Assembly (NCBI GenBank): GCA_964020085.1
Contig: OZ026596.1
Location: forward strand, 43,003,408 to 43,067,407
Length of the DNA: 64,000 nucleotides
DNA from: Micromussa lordhowensis
Taxonomy: Eukaryota > Cnidaria > Anthozoa > Scleractinia > Lobophylliidae
Direction of reading: 5' to 3'
The notes below the pieces were generated by a model. That model saw only the letters and a program-made list of their open reading frames with translations. It did no database searches and had not been told where the DNA came from. Shown here in pieces: positions 53,585 through 64,000 of this stretch; within the stretch, counting starts at the first letter, position 1, and each line of letters opens with the position of its first letter. The position numbers and the translations under genes are program-made.

Positions 53585-54818
53585 GAGGACAGCGAACGCC
53601 TTCGTACCTATCTACAGGCTCTGGCATCTAAACTGAACTCGAACGAAGACTTTGAAATTGACCTTCCCTCTGTGTGCTACCTGTGTAGAAGAAGAGATGG
53701 AGAAACCCATGCTTGAGCGAAGCCATATTTGCAGTCACACTACTCAACAACGTCAGTTAACAAGCACGTGGTGTACACCAGAATTGGAGAAGGCCGTGGA
53801 GAAGGGTTACGTGATCCTAAAAATCCATGAAGTGTGGCATTTTACGCAGACCAAAAAAGGGTTGTTTGAGCCGTACGTAAACACCTGGCTGAAAATCAAG
53901 GAAGAGGGCAGCGGTTGGCCAAGCCATGTCGGAAACGATCCTATCAAGCAAAAGCGACATTTGACGGCCTACGAAGCCAAAGAGGGTATCAAGCTTGACC
54001 GTGCCAAAATAAAAAAGAATCCCGGGCTACGTACCCTAGCCAAAATGATGCTCAACTCGATGTGGGGGAAATTTGGTCAGAGAACAAACAAGACGCAGGT
54101 CCAAGAATTTTACGATCCTCAGAAGTTTGCAGCCTTTCACGAAAGTGATCGATATGATATCCGGTACGTGAATGTGTTACCAAAAGAGCGCGTGGAGATC
54201 CACTACCGACACGAGAAAGAAGACGATCCTATCTCGCCCAATCTGAACATCTTTGTGGCTTGTTTCACTACCTGTTGGGCCCGTCTTCGCCTCTACGAAG
54301 CCCTCGACTTGTTGAAAGAGCGTGTGGTGTACTTCGACACTGACAGTGTGGTGTTCATACATAAGCCTAACATGCCAGACCCACCACTCGGTGACTATCT
54401 TGGCGATTTCAAAGATGAAATAGGTGAAGGTGATTACATTGCAGAGTTCGCTTCCGGGGGTCCGAAGAATTATGGTTATATGACCAAGAAAGGTAAAAAA
54501 GAGTGCAAAGTACGCGGCATCTCCCTCAACAGCGAAGGGTCTAAACAGCTAAATTATGAAGTTCTGCGTCAGAATGTTCTGGATGAAATTCAAGAACCAT
54601 TGCAGACTGGGGTCAGGCAAACCAATGTAGTCAAACCTTACCATATTGTGCGTCACAAGAAAGACTACGTTCTGGAGACGGTGCCACAAACCAAGAAGTA
54701 TCAGTTGGTGTTCAACAAGAGAGTGATCGATCCCTCTGATTTCATGACCTACCCTTATGGCTATGAGCGCTGCATTGAAAATGATATTGAAATGGCTGAG
54801 CTGTTGTGTGATTTGTAA
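53541..54818 (+). pseudogene. Polinton protein-primed DNA polymerase B, N-terminal scrap joined to C-terminal part
   Basis: 53637-54818 is an open frame with LTFPLCATC, ELEKAVEKGYVILKIHEVWHF, NSMWGKFGQR (motif B) and VVYFDTDSVVF (motif C), then the thumb and C-terminus. Exonuclease and motif A are absent. Just upstream, in another frame (53541-53651), VREFQEDSERLRTYLQALAS resembles what I recall as the N-terminal region of cnidarian Polinton polymerases. If so, a deletion of more than 1.5 kb fused both ends out of frame at ~53650. The gene stops exactly at the start of the TIR. Confidence 0.75.
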
Positions 54819-54997
54819 AGGGACGCTGGTCATAGGATGGCAGCACACGTTCCCACTTGTAAATAGGTGGCTAAGTAGACAAAGTAAATGTAAATTTTCT
54901 TTAAAAAAACACGTTGTTGTGTGATTCGTGAGTGTGAGCGAATGAGCGCGCGAAACTATGCGTGACACATCACGTGACTTTACTTGCCCATATAACT
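54819..54997. repeat. Right Polinton terminal inverted repeat
   Basis: AGGGACGCTGGTCATAGGAT through GTGACTTTACTTG is the inverse of the left copy, then jumps to CCATATAACT, skipping ~115 bases present on the left. The next six bases (ACTCAC) do not match the TACCTT at the left end, so the two ends do not show one simple insertion. Confidence 0.75.
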
Positions 54998-55964
54998 ACT
55001 CACAAAAAGATTTTTGTCAGTGCTAAAGATAGATAACTACCTACAAATCTTATTTTAGCCGTCTTGTAACCCTCGACTTGTAACGAGTCGTTTTTCTGGA
55101 CATTTCGTGCCACTTCTGAATGTTACCCAAGCCCGGGTGGAGTTCCCTTTCTTCTTTAGCGCAATTTAAGCCGCCCGCTTTCGCCTTCTTCATAAGATCA
55201 CTAACCCTAGCCCTAATATCACATCAATTATTTTCTGCCCTTGGGGTTTGTTTAGTCTTCTCTAAACTGATCCAGCCATCCATGCACCATGTTGCGTCGT
55301 TATCAAATTGAACACCCTGTTCTTTGCAGCTCGTCTCTTTCAATCCATTTCAAGTTTCCGGGCATTTTCTTTTTCATGTTCAGTGTACAAGTACTTGCTT
55401 GGGTCCTAGTTTCTCGGTAGGCCAACGCCTAACGCCTTAGCCATCTCCAGCATCCATTTTTTCTGACTCCTCTGTACTTCTCTTTCTTTCAGGCTGTTAT
55501 ATTCTCGTGGTGCCTTTGTTTGGCTTTCTCCTATAAATAACTTGATTGGCTATGACCTCGATGTAGTAATGACCTATTTTGCAGCTTCTCTGTATGCTTT
55601 CATGGTTTAATCTTATTCTCATTCTATAAATAGAAAGTCTATAGCCTGTCCACTCACCTTATGATATCTTCACAATACATCTCACGTACCGTACTTACAA
55701 ACTGTAGTTATAAATTGGTTCTCACAATATAGTGGTCATCACCTGTACATGTCCCTTCCTCTCATTAAATCCGGTGTCTAACATGTCTGACACCGATTGA
55801 TGTTGCTTACCGTGCTCCTATCTCCTGCAAATCACTTTTGTGTATATCTTTATTCTGGAACTCCAACTGCCCTAAGGAAATCAGTCGCGTTATCTTCATT
55901 ATTCGTCGTTCCCCTTCCTTGTCAGTGTTGACTAATGTTCCGTCGTCGCCCTTTCTGAGTTGAT
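54998..55964. other. Pyrimidine-rich DNA without recognised gene
   Basis: C+T-rich + strand with no frame above ~65 codons and no terminal repeats that I can see. Could be an old repeat; nothing supported. Confidence 0.4.
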
Positions 55965-56460
55965 TGAACCAAAATTATTATGTCATTTCGTTTTATTTTA
56001 ACCACCACATTATTTACTGTGGCCAAACAGTGTTATTAAACGACGTTTGTGTCTTTTTTTTTATTTTTTATTTTTATTCCATTCTCTTTTATTGGTATCC
56101 TGTACTACTGATAATTACAACAGCATTAATATGTATCGCTTAACCTTTCTTTACATTGGTTTACTAACATTAACATTTCTTTACTATAAGTTACGTTTGT
56201 GTCTTAATCAGTGTAACCACCCAAAACTGTTTTATTTTAACCACCACATTATTTCCTGCGGCCAAATAGTGTTATTAGAAGAGTTTTTGTGTCTTAATCA
56301 ATGTAACCACCCAAAACTGTTTTATTTTAACCACCACATTATTTCCTGCGGCCAAATAGTGTTATTAGAAGAGTTTTTGTGTCTTAACCAATGTAACCAC
56401 CCAAGACTGTTTTATTTGAACCACATTGTTTACTGCGGCCAAATAGTGTTATTATGTACA
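55965..56460 (+). repeat. 90-bp minisatellite (about four units)
   Basis: The block starting TAACCACCCAAAACTG recurs at 56213, 56303 and 56393, exactly 90 bases apart; a related copy lies at ~55970-56050, separated by a T-rich insert. Because 90 is a multiple of three, an open frame (56047-56469) with 30-residue repeats (LCLNQCNHPK) runs through it, but there is no other sign of coding. Confidence 0.75.
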
Positions 56461-56649
56461 TGGAGATAACCAAGAAATAATTTAGCTCCCAGCACCATAC
56501 TCTTGCCCTTTGTATAAAGGAATATCAAATTGCATGCATTCCCCTTTATCCCCTGACTAAAGGGCAACAATCACCATGACTGAACACGATCAAGTGTTTA
56601 TTTTAGCCTAATGCAACAAAAATACATTTTATACTGGCAATATACATAA

Positions 56650-57198
56650 AAAAATAGAAAATATAAACACTTCTAGGAACAAATGTGCGCCGCCCTTGTA
56701 TTTAGGCCTAACAAGCAACCTAAGCAAAAGAAACAAACTACTGCAATTTATGATAGGCAATCACAAACTAATGATTGGAAGTAGTAGATATGATCAAATT
56801 CCAAGGGTTAACAGACTATGTCCTATTTGCAAATATAATGAAATTGAAGAAGAAACCCACTTTCTTATATATTGCAAAAAAAATAATCTATTCTAAGAGA
56901 TGAATTTTATAAAAAAGAGAGCATATCATTCCGACTTTTAAACAATCATCTTCATTGCAAGCCATCAGCAAACTTATGACTTTTACAAATCGTTATTGAT
57001 AATAACATTCAATTAGCATAATTCACTTCATCTACGCAATAGTCCTATGTCAAATCAAATCCATGTAAACTGATTGCTATATTATAACCTCATTCTTTCA
57101 CGAAAAACTTTACAGTTTCAGTTTGCAAGAGCTTTTGCAACACTTTCTGTATTTATGGTCATACAAATAAAGCTAGCTGTTATTGTTGTTGTTACAGA
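56650..57198 (+). mobile_element. LINE 3' end with CCHC-type finger
   Basis: LLQFMIGNHKLMIGSSRYDQ followed by RLCPICKYNEIEEETHFLIYC is the C-terminal zinc-finger segment common in several LINE clades. After one stop and frameshifts, FYKK and LQAISKLMTFTNRY traces follow. The 3' end reads AATAAAGCTAGCTGTTATTG with TTG repeats at ~57170-57198. 5'-truncated and dead. Confidence 0.65.
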
Positions 57199-57420
57199 AC
57201 TGATGGCACCAATCATTATAATTATTCTCTTAATGATTTGAGATGTTCAGGAAAGTATTAATTTGTGAATGATCAATTAATTCATCGATTCAGACTTTTA
57301 AAGTTTGAGATGAGGAGTCTTTAAAATAACTAATTGCAACAAATGATATCATCTGGTACCAGATTTATGTTCTCTAGCAGTACCAAGAGAGAAGACAGCA
57401 ATATACCTCTACCCAAAATG

Positions 57421-57991
57421 TTTTAAGAATCCAGTTGCTTTCGACGCTGCAAATTGCGAAACCAGATGAAAAATTTACAATGACTCATAAAGTTTTTCTG
57501 ATTCATGTAAGATAATGATCCTTTTATGTACTGCAAGCATGAATTAGCTTGCTCGGCTGCCTGGCTGTTCAAATTGTGCCACTGAGGAAAACGCGAGAGG
57601 TTGTATGCCTCAGAGCAACCTAACAAGAGAAAACAGAAACAGCTCAGTTCAGTTACACAATCTCTAAGCCAGTGTTTGAGAAGCTGGAATTGTATAGAAT
57701 TTACACATCTTTGATGACACCATCTATATATATATGATGCTGAGGAATCTTGAGCTTTGTTCATGTAAATTCTAATAAATCAAATATGGTAATTATCTTT
57801 AGAACCAGTGCAAACGATCCAAAAGGAACAGAGTGTTCTTGAAAAAAATGGGATCTCGATTCAGGGAATAAGAATGCAAATTGCAAGCATTGTCGTACAC
57901 AATTAGGCAGGGTGCTGAAAATATGAAATTTACTATTATTTAGTCTCTTTGCACAACAATGTAGCTGATTTATTTTCACCATGCAAAACAA
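57421..57991 (-). pseudogene. Transposase-like C-terminal exons (possibly KDZ-type), partial
   Basis: Minus-strand exon 57619-57424 follows an acceptor CTTTTCTCTTGTTAG and encodes CSEAYNLSRFPQWHNLNSQA, then AEQANSCLQYI and NFMSHCKFFIWFRNLQ to a stop. The pattern of N-x-Q-x-x-EQ-x-N-S-x-L followed by a helical M/F-rich segment resembles the C-terminus of KDZ-type transposases, but I cannot confirm this. An upstream frame (57991-57761) with IFSTLPNCVRQCLQFAFLFP could be the previous exon. Could instead be an exon of an unrecognised host gene. Confidence 0.4.
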
Positions 57992-58411
57992 AAAAGGAAA
58001 CTATCTAGTTTATACGAAACACCATTTAGGCCACAAATTCATGAGAATAATGACGGATACCTTTAGAGAAACGTGTTCTAAAGACGGTAAATGGAGATTC
58101 ATTGCAAAGCATCACATTGAATCCATATGTTATACCTAATGGAGAAGAGAAAGGAGACAAGGTAAAAATTGTTCACAAGAACATGTAACCAAAAAAATGC
58201 ATAGAAAATTGTTTGGAAAAGAAAACCACATGACAGACTACCATTACCACACGTAGTATTGAGGGGATTATTGCTCAGATTCAGTGGAACTGTTCACCGA
58301 TTCCATAACCGCAAGAAAGAGGCATATTTAGACATGCATGAGTCTATTAACAAACATTTTTCTTCTCATTAGAATTAATTCAGATTCTAAAACTGTCCAC
58401 CAATACATGAA

Positions 58412-58771
58412 TGTAACCGTCGATAGCAAATACTGTTCTGAAGATCAAACGCTCGGCTAAACAAAACTGTTTGCACCTTTAATCGCTTCGTAAGTTTCTC
58501 TGTTTACAACGCCCTCCGTTTCCGTTAAACCTTTCCGTGTATAGGACGAGTAAAGACTGTTGACGATAAGATCCTTGAAATATAAGAAGTTCAACACCGT
58601 TAAAGCTCGCATAGATCCGTCGAGGCCGTGGCCGAGATACAACCTTGTCTCGAACAGTGAAAACATATACAAGCTTCGAAAAAACAAAACATGTGACACT
58701 TGTCCGAGCGGAAACCTGGTAACTATAGCGCAAAATACCGCTGAACGAAATCTAATGCGACAGCATTAACA
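58412..58771 (-). repeat. Probable 3' LTR of the BEL/Pao element
   Basis: After the integrase frame ends at 58870, the minus strand has a purine-rich AAGAGGAGCCA followed by TGTTAATGCTG, as expected at a polypurine tract/LTR boundary (58771). The far end TGTAACCGTC (+ strand, 58412) gives TG...CA termini. The 5' LTR is outside the window, so the length (360 bp) is unconfirmed. Confidence 0.5.
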
Positions 58772-58869
58772 TGGCTCCTCTTAAAATGCTTGTCATTTTA
58801 AACAAACAATCACTTATCCTATCCTTATCTTAACATCGTTCAGTGTCTATTTAATGCTAATTCTTTCAA

Positions 58870-59469
58870 TCACATTGAATTCTCACTACGTGGCTCCTCG
58901 TCGGGGATTCCCGGTCTCTCTGTGGTTGACTCTAACAAAAGGACGAGTTTGTTGATAGGCCGATCCAGTAGAGATCCCTTCGAAGTTCGGACAGTCACTG
59001 ATCTGACCTGACCTTGGTCATCCAGACAAGTAGTGAGTACTTTGTCCAAAGACCACTGATTTCTGCGAGTGTTGCTGTCCTTTAGCAACACCACATCACC
59101 TTCAGTGAAGTTTCTACGTTGACGTGTCCACTTGCTTCTCATCTGTAGGTTCTGCAAGTATTCTTTGCTCCATCTTGACCAAAATTCATTAGCAATGTGT
59201 TGAACACGTCTCCAGCGCTGTTTACAATAGACATCTTCCCTTTGAAACTTTCCTGGCGGTGGCAATACGAGCTTTGTTTTGCCAGTGAGAAGGGTACTCG
59301 GGGTAAGCGGTAGCGGAGAAAGAGGATCACTCAAGGTGTCCACCGTCAGGGGTCGATTGTTCACAACCGCTTCTGCTTCGCACATTAGGGTTCTCAACGC
59401 TTCATCATCCAAACTGTGACCGTGCTCTCTCATTAGCGCTGCCATAACGTTTCTTGTAGATCTAATTTG
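58870..59469 (-). pseudogene. BEL/Pao polyprotein: end of integrase
   Basis: Follows the in-frame TGA at 59470 and contains NRPLTVDTLSDPLSPLPLTP, RWRRVQHIANEFWSRW and GDVVLLKDSNTRRNQWSL, the BEL/Pao integrase C-terminal region. Ends at a normal stop, 100 bases before the presumed LTR. Confidence 0.85.
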
Positions 59470-61134
59470 TCATTCCCAGACTCCTCCAAAATTACTTGCT
59501 GTGGCAGGATTCCTAACCCAGTCGATGTCATGCTTCAGTAGCTCTGCTTTAATCTGATCATCATCCATTTCTTGGAGCGCCTTCTTCAACTCGTTTTGAG
59601 CTCCTACAAAGTTAGTTCCTTGGTCACTGCGTAATTCTCTTATGGGCCCTCTTCGACTGATGAACCTCCGTAACGCTTGAAGGAATGAATCTGCTTGCTC
59701 CAAGTCATTCACCATAACAGGCGCGACAACGGGACAACCTTTACTATCACTACTCCGTCCACTGTTAGGTGCACTCTGAGAAGTTTCTTTCACTGAAGAT
59801 CTGCTTATTGCTTCATTTACGCTCATCTTCAGCCGCTGCTTGTACTTCATACATAACGCAATTCCTGTTTTCAGCCTTTGCCAACTGGAGAATCTTTCTA
59901 ACCTGCTAAGCATATCCTTCTTCTCTTCTGCAACAGTAGTATTTACAGTGATCTTCTTCACTTCTGGGCTGGTAGGGTCGAGCTCCCTTTCATATGAATC
60001 TTGCTCTGGCCAGTGGTTTTCACTTTCCCATAAGAAATCTGGGCCTTTGATCCATCTGGATTTCTGCAGAAAATGTCTTGCATTCAGACCTCGTGAACCT
60101 TCATCTGCTGGATTGGATGCAGACTCTACATAGCGCCACTGCGACGGAAAAGTGTAATCTCTTATCAGCTGCACTCTGTTTGCTACATAAACATGAAATC
60201 TTCGGGACTCGTTGTTGATGAACCCGAGAACTACCTTACTGTCCGTCCAATAAAACTCTTCGATTCTCTCGTAGTCCAATTCGTTCTTCAGTACGTCAGC
60301 TACTCTCACTGAAACAGCAGCAGCTGCGAGTTCTAGCCTTGGAATGCTGACTGTTTTCCTTGGTGCAACACGTGCCTTGCCCATGACAAAAGAGCAATGT
60401 ACATGATTGTTGTCATCGACTAAACGTAGATATGAGCATTGCCCATATCCAGTTCCTGAAGCATCTGACATATTGTGCAACTGTGCTGAAACAATCTTGC
60501 CAAAGTGTGAGGGCTTGAAACATCTTGGAATGCTGAATGTTTCTAAGAGGGGCAGTTGACTTCTCCAATTCTCCCAACGGGAAAGAACATCACCTTCGAC
60601 GGGCTCGTCCCAACTGCTGCCGTGACAAATTTCTTGCAATATCCGCTTTCCAATAAGGATGACAGGTGCTATGATACCCAAAGAGTCATAGACTGAACTG
60701 ATAGTTGACAACATTCCTCTTCGAGTGCCAGGCTGATCCTTCAACTCTATTCGAAACTTGAAGGCATCCGATTCAATGCACCAGTGTACGCCTAACGCTC
60801 TTTCTATGGGAAGCTTGTCTTGACCTAAGTCCAGACCCTTAATTTCCTTGGCTCTGTCTTCAGACATAATCACTCTTCGACTATTGCTGACAAACTTAGT
60901 GAGGTTGAATCCTCCCTTTGCGCACATGTTCTTCACATCATGGATAACCTCTATTGCTTCTTCTTCTGTAGGCAATGATTTCAATAAATCGCCAACATAG
61001 AAGTTCTTCTTGACCGTTTCTGCGGCTTTCACACCAAACTCGTTTTCACCATCCTCTGCAGTACACTTGAGGGCAAAGTTAGAACAGCCAGGTGAAGATC
61101 CACCTCCAAAAAGGTGAACTGTCATACAATACTC
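59470..61134 (-). pseudogene. BEL/Pao polyprotein: RT second half, RNase H, integrase core
   Basis: Begins after an in-frame TAA (61135-61137). The RT box reads FYVGDLL where BEL/Pao has YVDD, so a catalytic Asp is missing. RNase H follows (MSDASGTGYGQCSYLRL, FYWTDSKVVLGFI, NPADEGSRGL), then the integrase core (LRSDQGTNFVGAQNELKKAL, ATASNFGGVWE) to an in-frame TGA at 59470. The frame stays open for 551 codons from its Met. Confidence 0.88.
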
Positions 61135-62055
61135 TTATGGCTCCTTTGTTAAGATCCCATTATGCCACCATAGAAAGCGAAGAAAATCCTGATCTGCTTT
61201 CTTTACCTTTACTTGGTAGAACATCTTCTCGATATCTGCCATGAAAGCCACTCTTTCTTCTCTGAATCTTGTCAATACACCAGTTAGTTTGCTAGTCAAA
61301 TCAGGACCTTGAAGAAGATGATCATTCAATGATTCACCGAGGTAACGAGCTGAACAGTCGAAGACCACACGAATGCTACTTGGCTTCTTCGACTGATATA
61401 CTCCGTGATGAGGTAAGTACCATACTTTTCCTTTCTGAGTTGTTAAGTCCTCAGAGTCTATCTTGCGAGCATAACCCTTGTCTATTATGCCAGTCATGAA
61501 ATCCACGTAATCAGCACGGTACTTGTCATTTGATTCTAGTTTCTTCTTTAAACCAATGAGTCTCTGGGCTGCTTGAGGGCGATTATTTGGAAGCTGGACA
61601 TCTTGTTCTCTGAATGGGAGTGGCAATTCGTAATGCAAGTCTTCGCGGTGATAAATTCCTTCCTTAGCCTTCCTTAGAAATTCACGATCTTCTTGAGACA
61701 TAGCCATTCCATCTTCCCTTTCAGAAAAGTCCAGTTCGAACATTCGCCCAACAACTTGAGGCGTTAACTGTTCCTTGACGCTTCTCTCAACTACGATGTA
61801 CCCACTAGCTTCATCAACGGCACTGGGTTCGTGAATCCGAGTTCTGTGACACTGCACTGCACCATTACCTTCCCGTTTAATTGGACCATTAATGTGCCAC
61901 CCTAATAGTGAACGAACAGCATACGGGTCGTTCTGTTTACCATGAATAACCTCTCTTGGCCGTACTGCTCTAGGGCAGTTAAGTCCAATCAGAGCCCCAA
62001 TCTCTACATCTTCCATGTACGGTGGTATGTCCTTGACGACTCTCTGCAAATGTGG
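61135..62055 (-). pseudogene. BEL/Pao polyprotein: protease-RT linker and RT first half
   Basis: Same reading frame as the gag-protease block, after an in-frame TAG at 62056-62058. It contains EIGALIGLNCPRAVRPREVI, WYLPHHGVYQSKKPSSIRVV, FDCSARYLGESLNDHLLQGP and FMADIEKMFYQVKV, the N-terminal palm of a BEL/Pao RT, including the first catalytic Asp. Confidence 0.88.
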
Positions 62056-64000
62056 CTATCTACTAGCGGCTTCCGGTCTGGGAATTTCATCTCGGTCGGC
62101 TGGAATATGTTGCCTAACATAAGCTCTGGGCATGTCTAGGTGTACATCATTTTCAGTGAAGTGGGCTGCGACCAATCCTTCGACTGCCTTCGTTTCAATT
62201 TCTTGTGTGCCATGCATGGTGGTTAACAGTAACTTCGTTTCAGTACCTTCAATGCCAAGTCTTTTCAACGACTGTTCTTTTATAAAGGTTCCACCACTCG
62301 CATTATCGAGGAGAGCATAGACTCTGATCTTGTGTACAGGATTGTCCTTATGATACAGCCAAATAGGAACTATGTCCATGCTGACTGGAACATCACCAGC
62401 TTCTGTTACATTACAAACAGTGTTGTAAGCATTAATGACTTGACCATCATCTTTCCTCTCATTAACCTCCGTCCCTTTACTTTCGCCAATCCCAACTTCG
62501 GTTTTCGATCCATCCTGTTTCCAGCTGTGATCATGAAGGGATGTTGGATGCTTCATATGGCATGTCAGACAAGATTTTCTACTCTTACAGAGCTTTGCGA
62601 TGTGCTCAGAGCTATAACATCCAAAACATAAACCTTTCTCTTTAACAAAGTTCCTCCTTTCGGTTAATGGCTTCTTCAGAAACTCAGAGCACTCATCTAG
62701 ATCGTGTGGTTTGGAACACAAGGTACAGCTGCGGGAACGAGGATTTCTCGTGCTTCCATCTGGTTTTGACATATTTGTCCCGAAGCTTGAACCTTTCTCT
62801 CTCTTGAATTTTCGATCTCTTAATCTGCAGAATTTTGCATCTCCATCCTTTGATCTCGCCACTGTTTCTTCGGAATACATTGGATCCGTAGCTAAATCAG
62901 CTTGTTCAGACACGAACTGGCAGAAATCATTGAAACTGGCCATCCGTTCTGAGGCATTTCTGATTTTACTCACTCTTTCAGTCCACTTACTGCGAAGGTG
63001 TCTCGGTAACTTCTCCCATAATTTATGAAGAACATTAGCAGTGTTCAAGTCATTCATGTAAGCCATGCTTGACAATGCATTTCTCGCCTGTTCAAGAACA
63101 ATAGAGAACTCTTGTAATCCTGTACCATCATTTGGTTTCACCGAAGGCCAATTCGATATTTTGGAGAGGTATGCACTTGCAATTTTGTAAGGATCTCCAA
63201 AATGCTTCTTCAGTAGTCGTCTAGCTTCTTGGTAGGAATTTCCATCTTTCCTTTGCAAACAGCCCTTGATCAGTTCCTTTGCTTTGCCATTCGTATACTG
63301 ATCCAGATAATACAATCGCTCCATAGAGTTCTCAACCTTCGATTCTATGAGAGTCTCGAAGGCCGTTATGAATGCCGGGTACGCCATGACATCTCCGGAG
63401 AACGTGGGAGGCTTGTGAGATGGTAATTCACTTCTAGCTTGCTGTGCAACTATCATTTCTGACAGTTCCGTTTGTTTCTTTTGGACATTTAGGAACTCTT
63501 GATATGTACTTTCATTGACACCAGAACTTAAATTTCTTCTAGAGAGGTTTGGACTTACCGATGGGTTGTATAAATGCTTAGAGACAACAGGTACGGCAGG
63601 TTCTTCTGTCTTTGCGAAATTTCCAGGAATGAAGGGTTGAGCACTTGGATTCATACCAAAGGTTATAAATGCAGGACTACTTGAGATAGGTGTAATCGAG
63701 GGTGTAACCTTGGGAACCGTACTAACAGAATTCACAACAGCTGGCCCTTGCTGATCCTTAGAGATAACATCACTTGCAGATGCAACTGGCAATGTAGCTT
63801 GACTACTAGAAATGGCTTGAGAAGAGATGGGTGTGGAGGTGCTTTGTCCCTTCATTTTTTCAAGATAATCGTTCATGCCATCAATGTTTTGCTCCAATTC
63901 AAACTGCTCATACAATCTTTCTTCTACTCTAGCCTGTGCAATTTCCTGCCTAAGCTCAAGCTCTTCAGTAGCCATCCTAAGTGCTTGCCTTTCTTTCAGG
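62056..64000 (-). pseudogene. BEL/Pao polyprotein: gag and protease, open to the right edge
   Basis: The first Met in view is at 63975, but the frame is open to base 64000, so the N-terminus is probably outside. N-terminal region is Gln/Glu-rich and probably helical, then Ser/Thr/Pro-rich; FSGDVMAYPAFITAFETLIE begins the BEL/Pao gag domain. Zinc-knuckle-like Cys/His clusters follow (CTLCSKPHDLDEC, CFGCYSSEHIAKLC, CLTCHMKHPTSLH). The protease region has VYALLDNASGGTFI. Ends at an in-frame TAG; the reading continues without shift in the next block. Confidence 0.88.

Larger units (their letters stand above)
48234..54997. mobile_element. Polinton/Maverick remnant, right part with TIR
   Basis: Begins where tRNA unit 4 is cut. 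On the minus strand: small basic protein, probable minor capsid protein and integrase C-terminus, tightly packed. On the + strand: DNA polymerase B fragments, ending at the TIR (CCCATATAACT at 54997). A CR1/L2 LINE separates the integrase and polymerase fragments. Typical Polintons are 15-20 kb, so much is missing; major capsid, ATPase and protease genes were not found. Confidence 0.8.

Noticed and set aside
58457..58733. 80-84 codon frames on the minus strand
   Set aside because: They lie inside the probable LTR of the BEL/Pao element.

Overview
The window looks like nuclear DNA of a cnidarian, most likely a stony coral. This is inferred from four things: intron-rich animal genes with consensus GT/AG splice sites, an AID/APOBEC-like deaminase of the kind known in corals, a very dense load of short foldback elements, and the mix of transposons (Penelope-like, CR1/L2 LINEs, BEL/Pao, Polinton). 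No species can be named from sequence alone.

Region 1 (1-26.6 kb, + strand) is most of a RAD54B-type SNF2 recombination-repair ATPase gene. 22 coding exons run from 553 to a stop at 26459, with a poly(A) signal at 26575; the N-terminal exons lie off the left edge. Its introns are packed with mobile DNA: palindromic hairpins, two TTAA-flanked-type or other TIR elements, a Mutator-like MITE with a 9-bp target duplication, Penelope-like copies (one split by a LINE), LINE 3' ends, a SINE and a 98-bp tandem repeat. The second intron also holds, on the opposite strand, a single-exon 199-aa AID/APOBEC-like deaminase that keeps the SPCxxC motif but seems to lack the catalytic HxE.

Region 2 (26.6-38.7 kb, + strand) is a complete ten-exon gene for a 597-aa secreted protein: signal peptide, His-rich stretch, two tandem copies of an unrecognised ~90-aa domain, a C-type lectin domain, a Cys-rich segment and a charged helical tail.

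Region 3 (38.7-48.2 kb) is a tandem array with a 2193-bp period carrying tRNA-Pro(AGG) (-), tRNA-Asn(GTT) (+) and tRNA-Asp(GTC) (+), 11 genes in all. The first unit is split by a 1.66-kb insertion that begins with a Polinton-like terminal inverted repeat and carries a small gene with three related WRxRxxW modules.

Region 4 (48.2-55.0 kb) holds Polinton/Maverick remains: a small basic protein, a probable minor capsid protein, the integrase C-terminus with chromodomain, and the PolB C-terminus running into the matching inverted TIR. A CR1/L2 LINE with an intact 1096-codon frame and a 2A-like motif lies inside it.

Region 5 (55.0-64.0 kb) contains a 90-bp minisatellite, a LINE 3' end, a transposase-like fragment, and a BEL/Pao retrotransposon on the - strand broken by three in-frame stops, running off the right edge. 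The host genes (RAD54B, the lectin-domain gene, the deaminase-like gene and the tRNAs) do not form an operon; they are neighbours separated and invaded by transposons.
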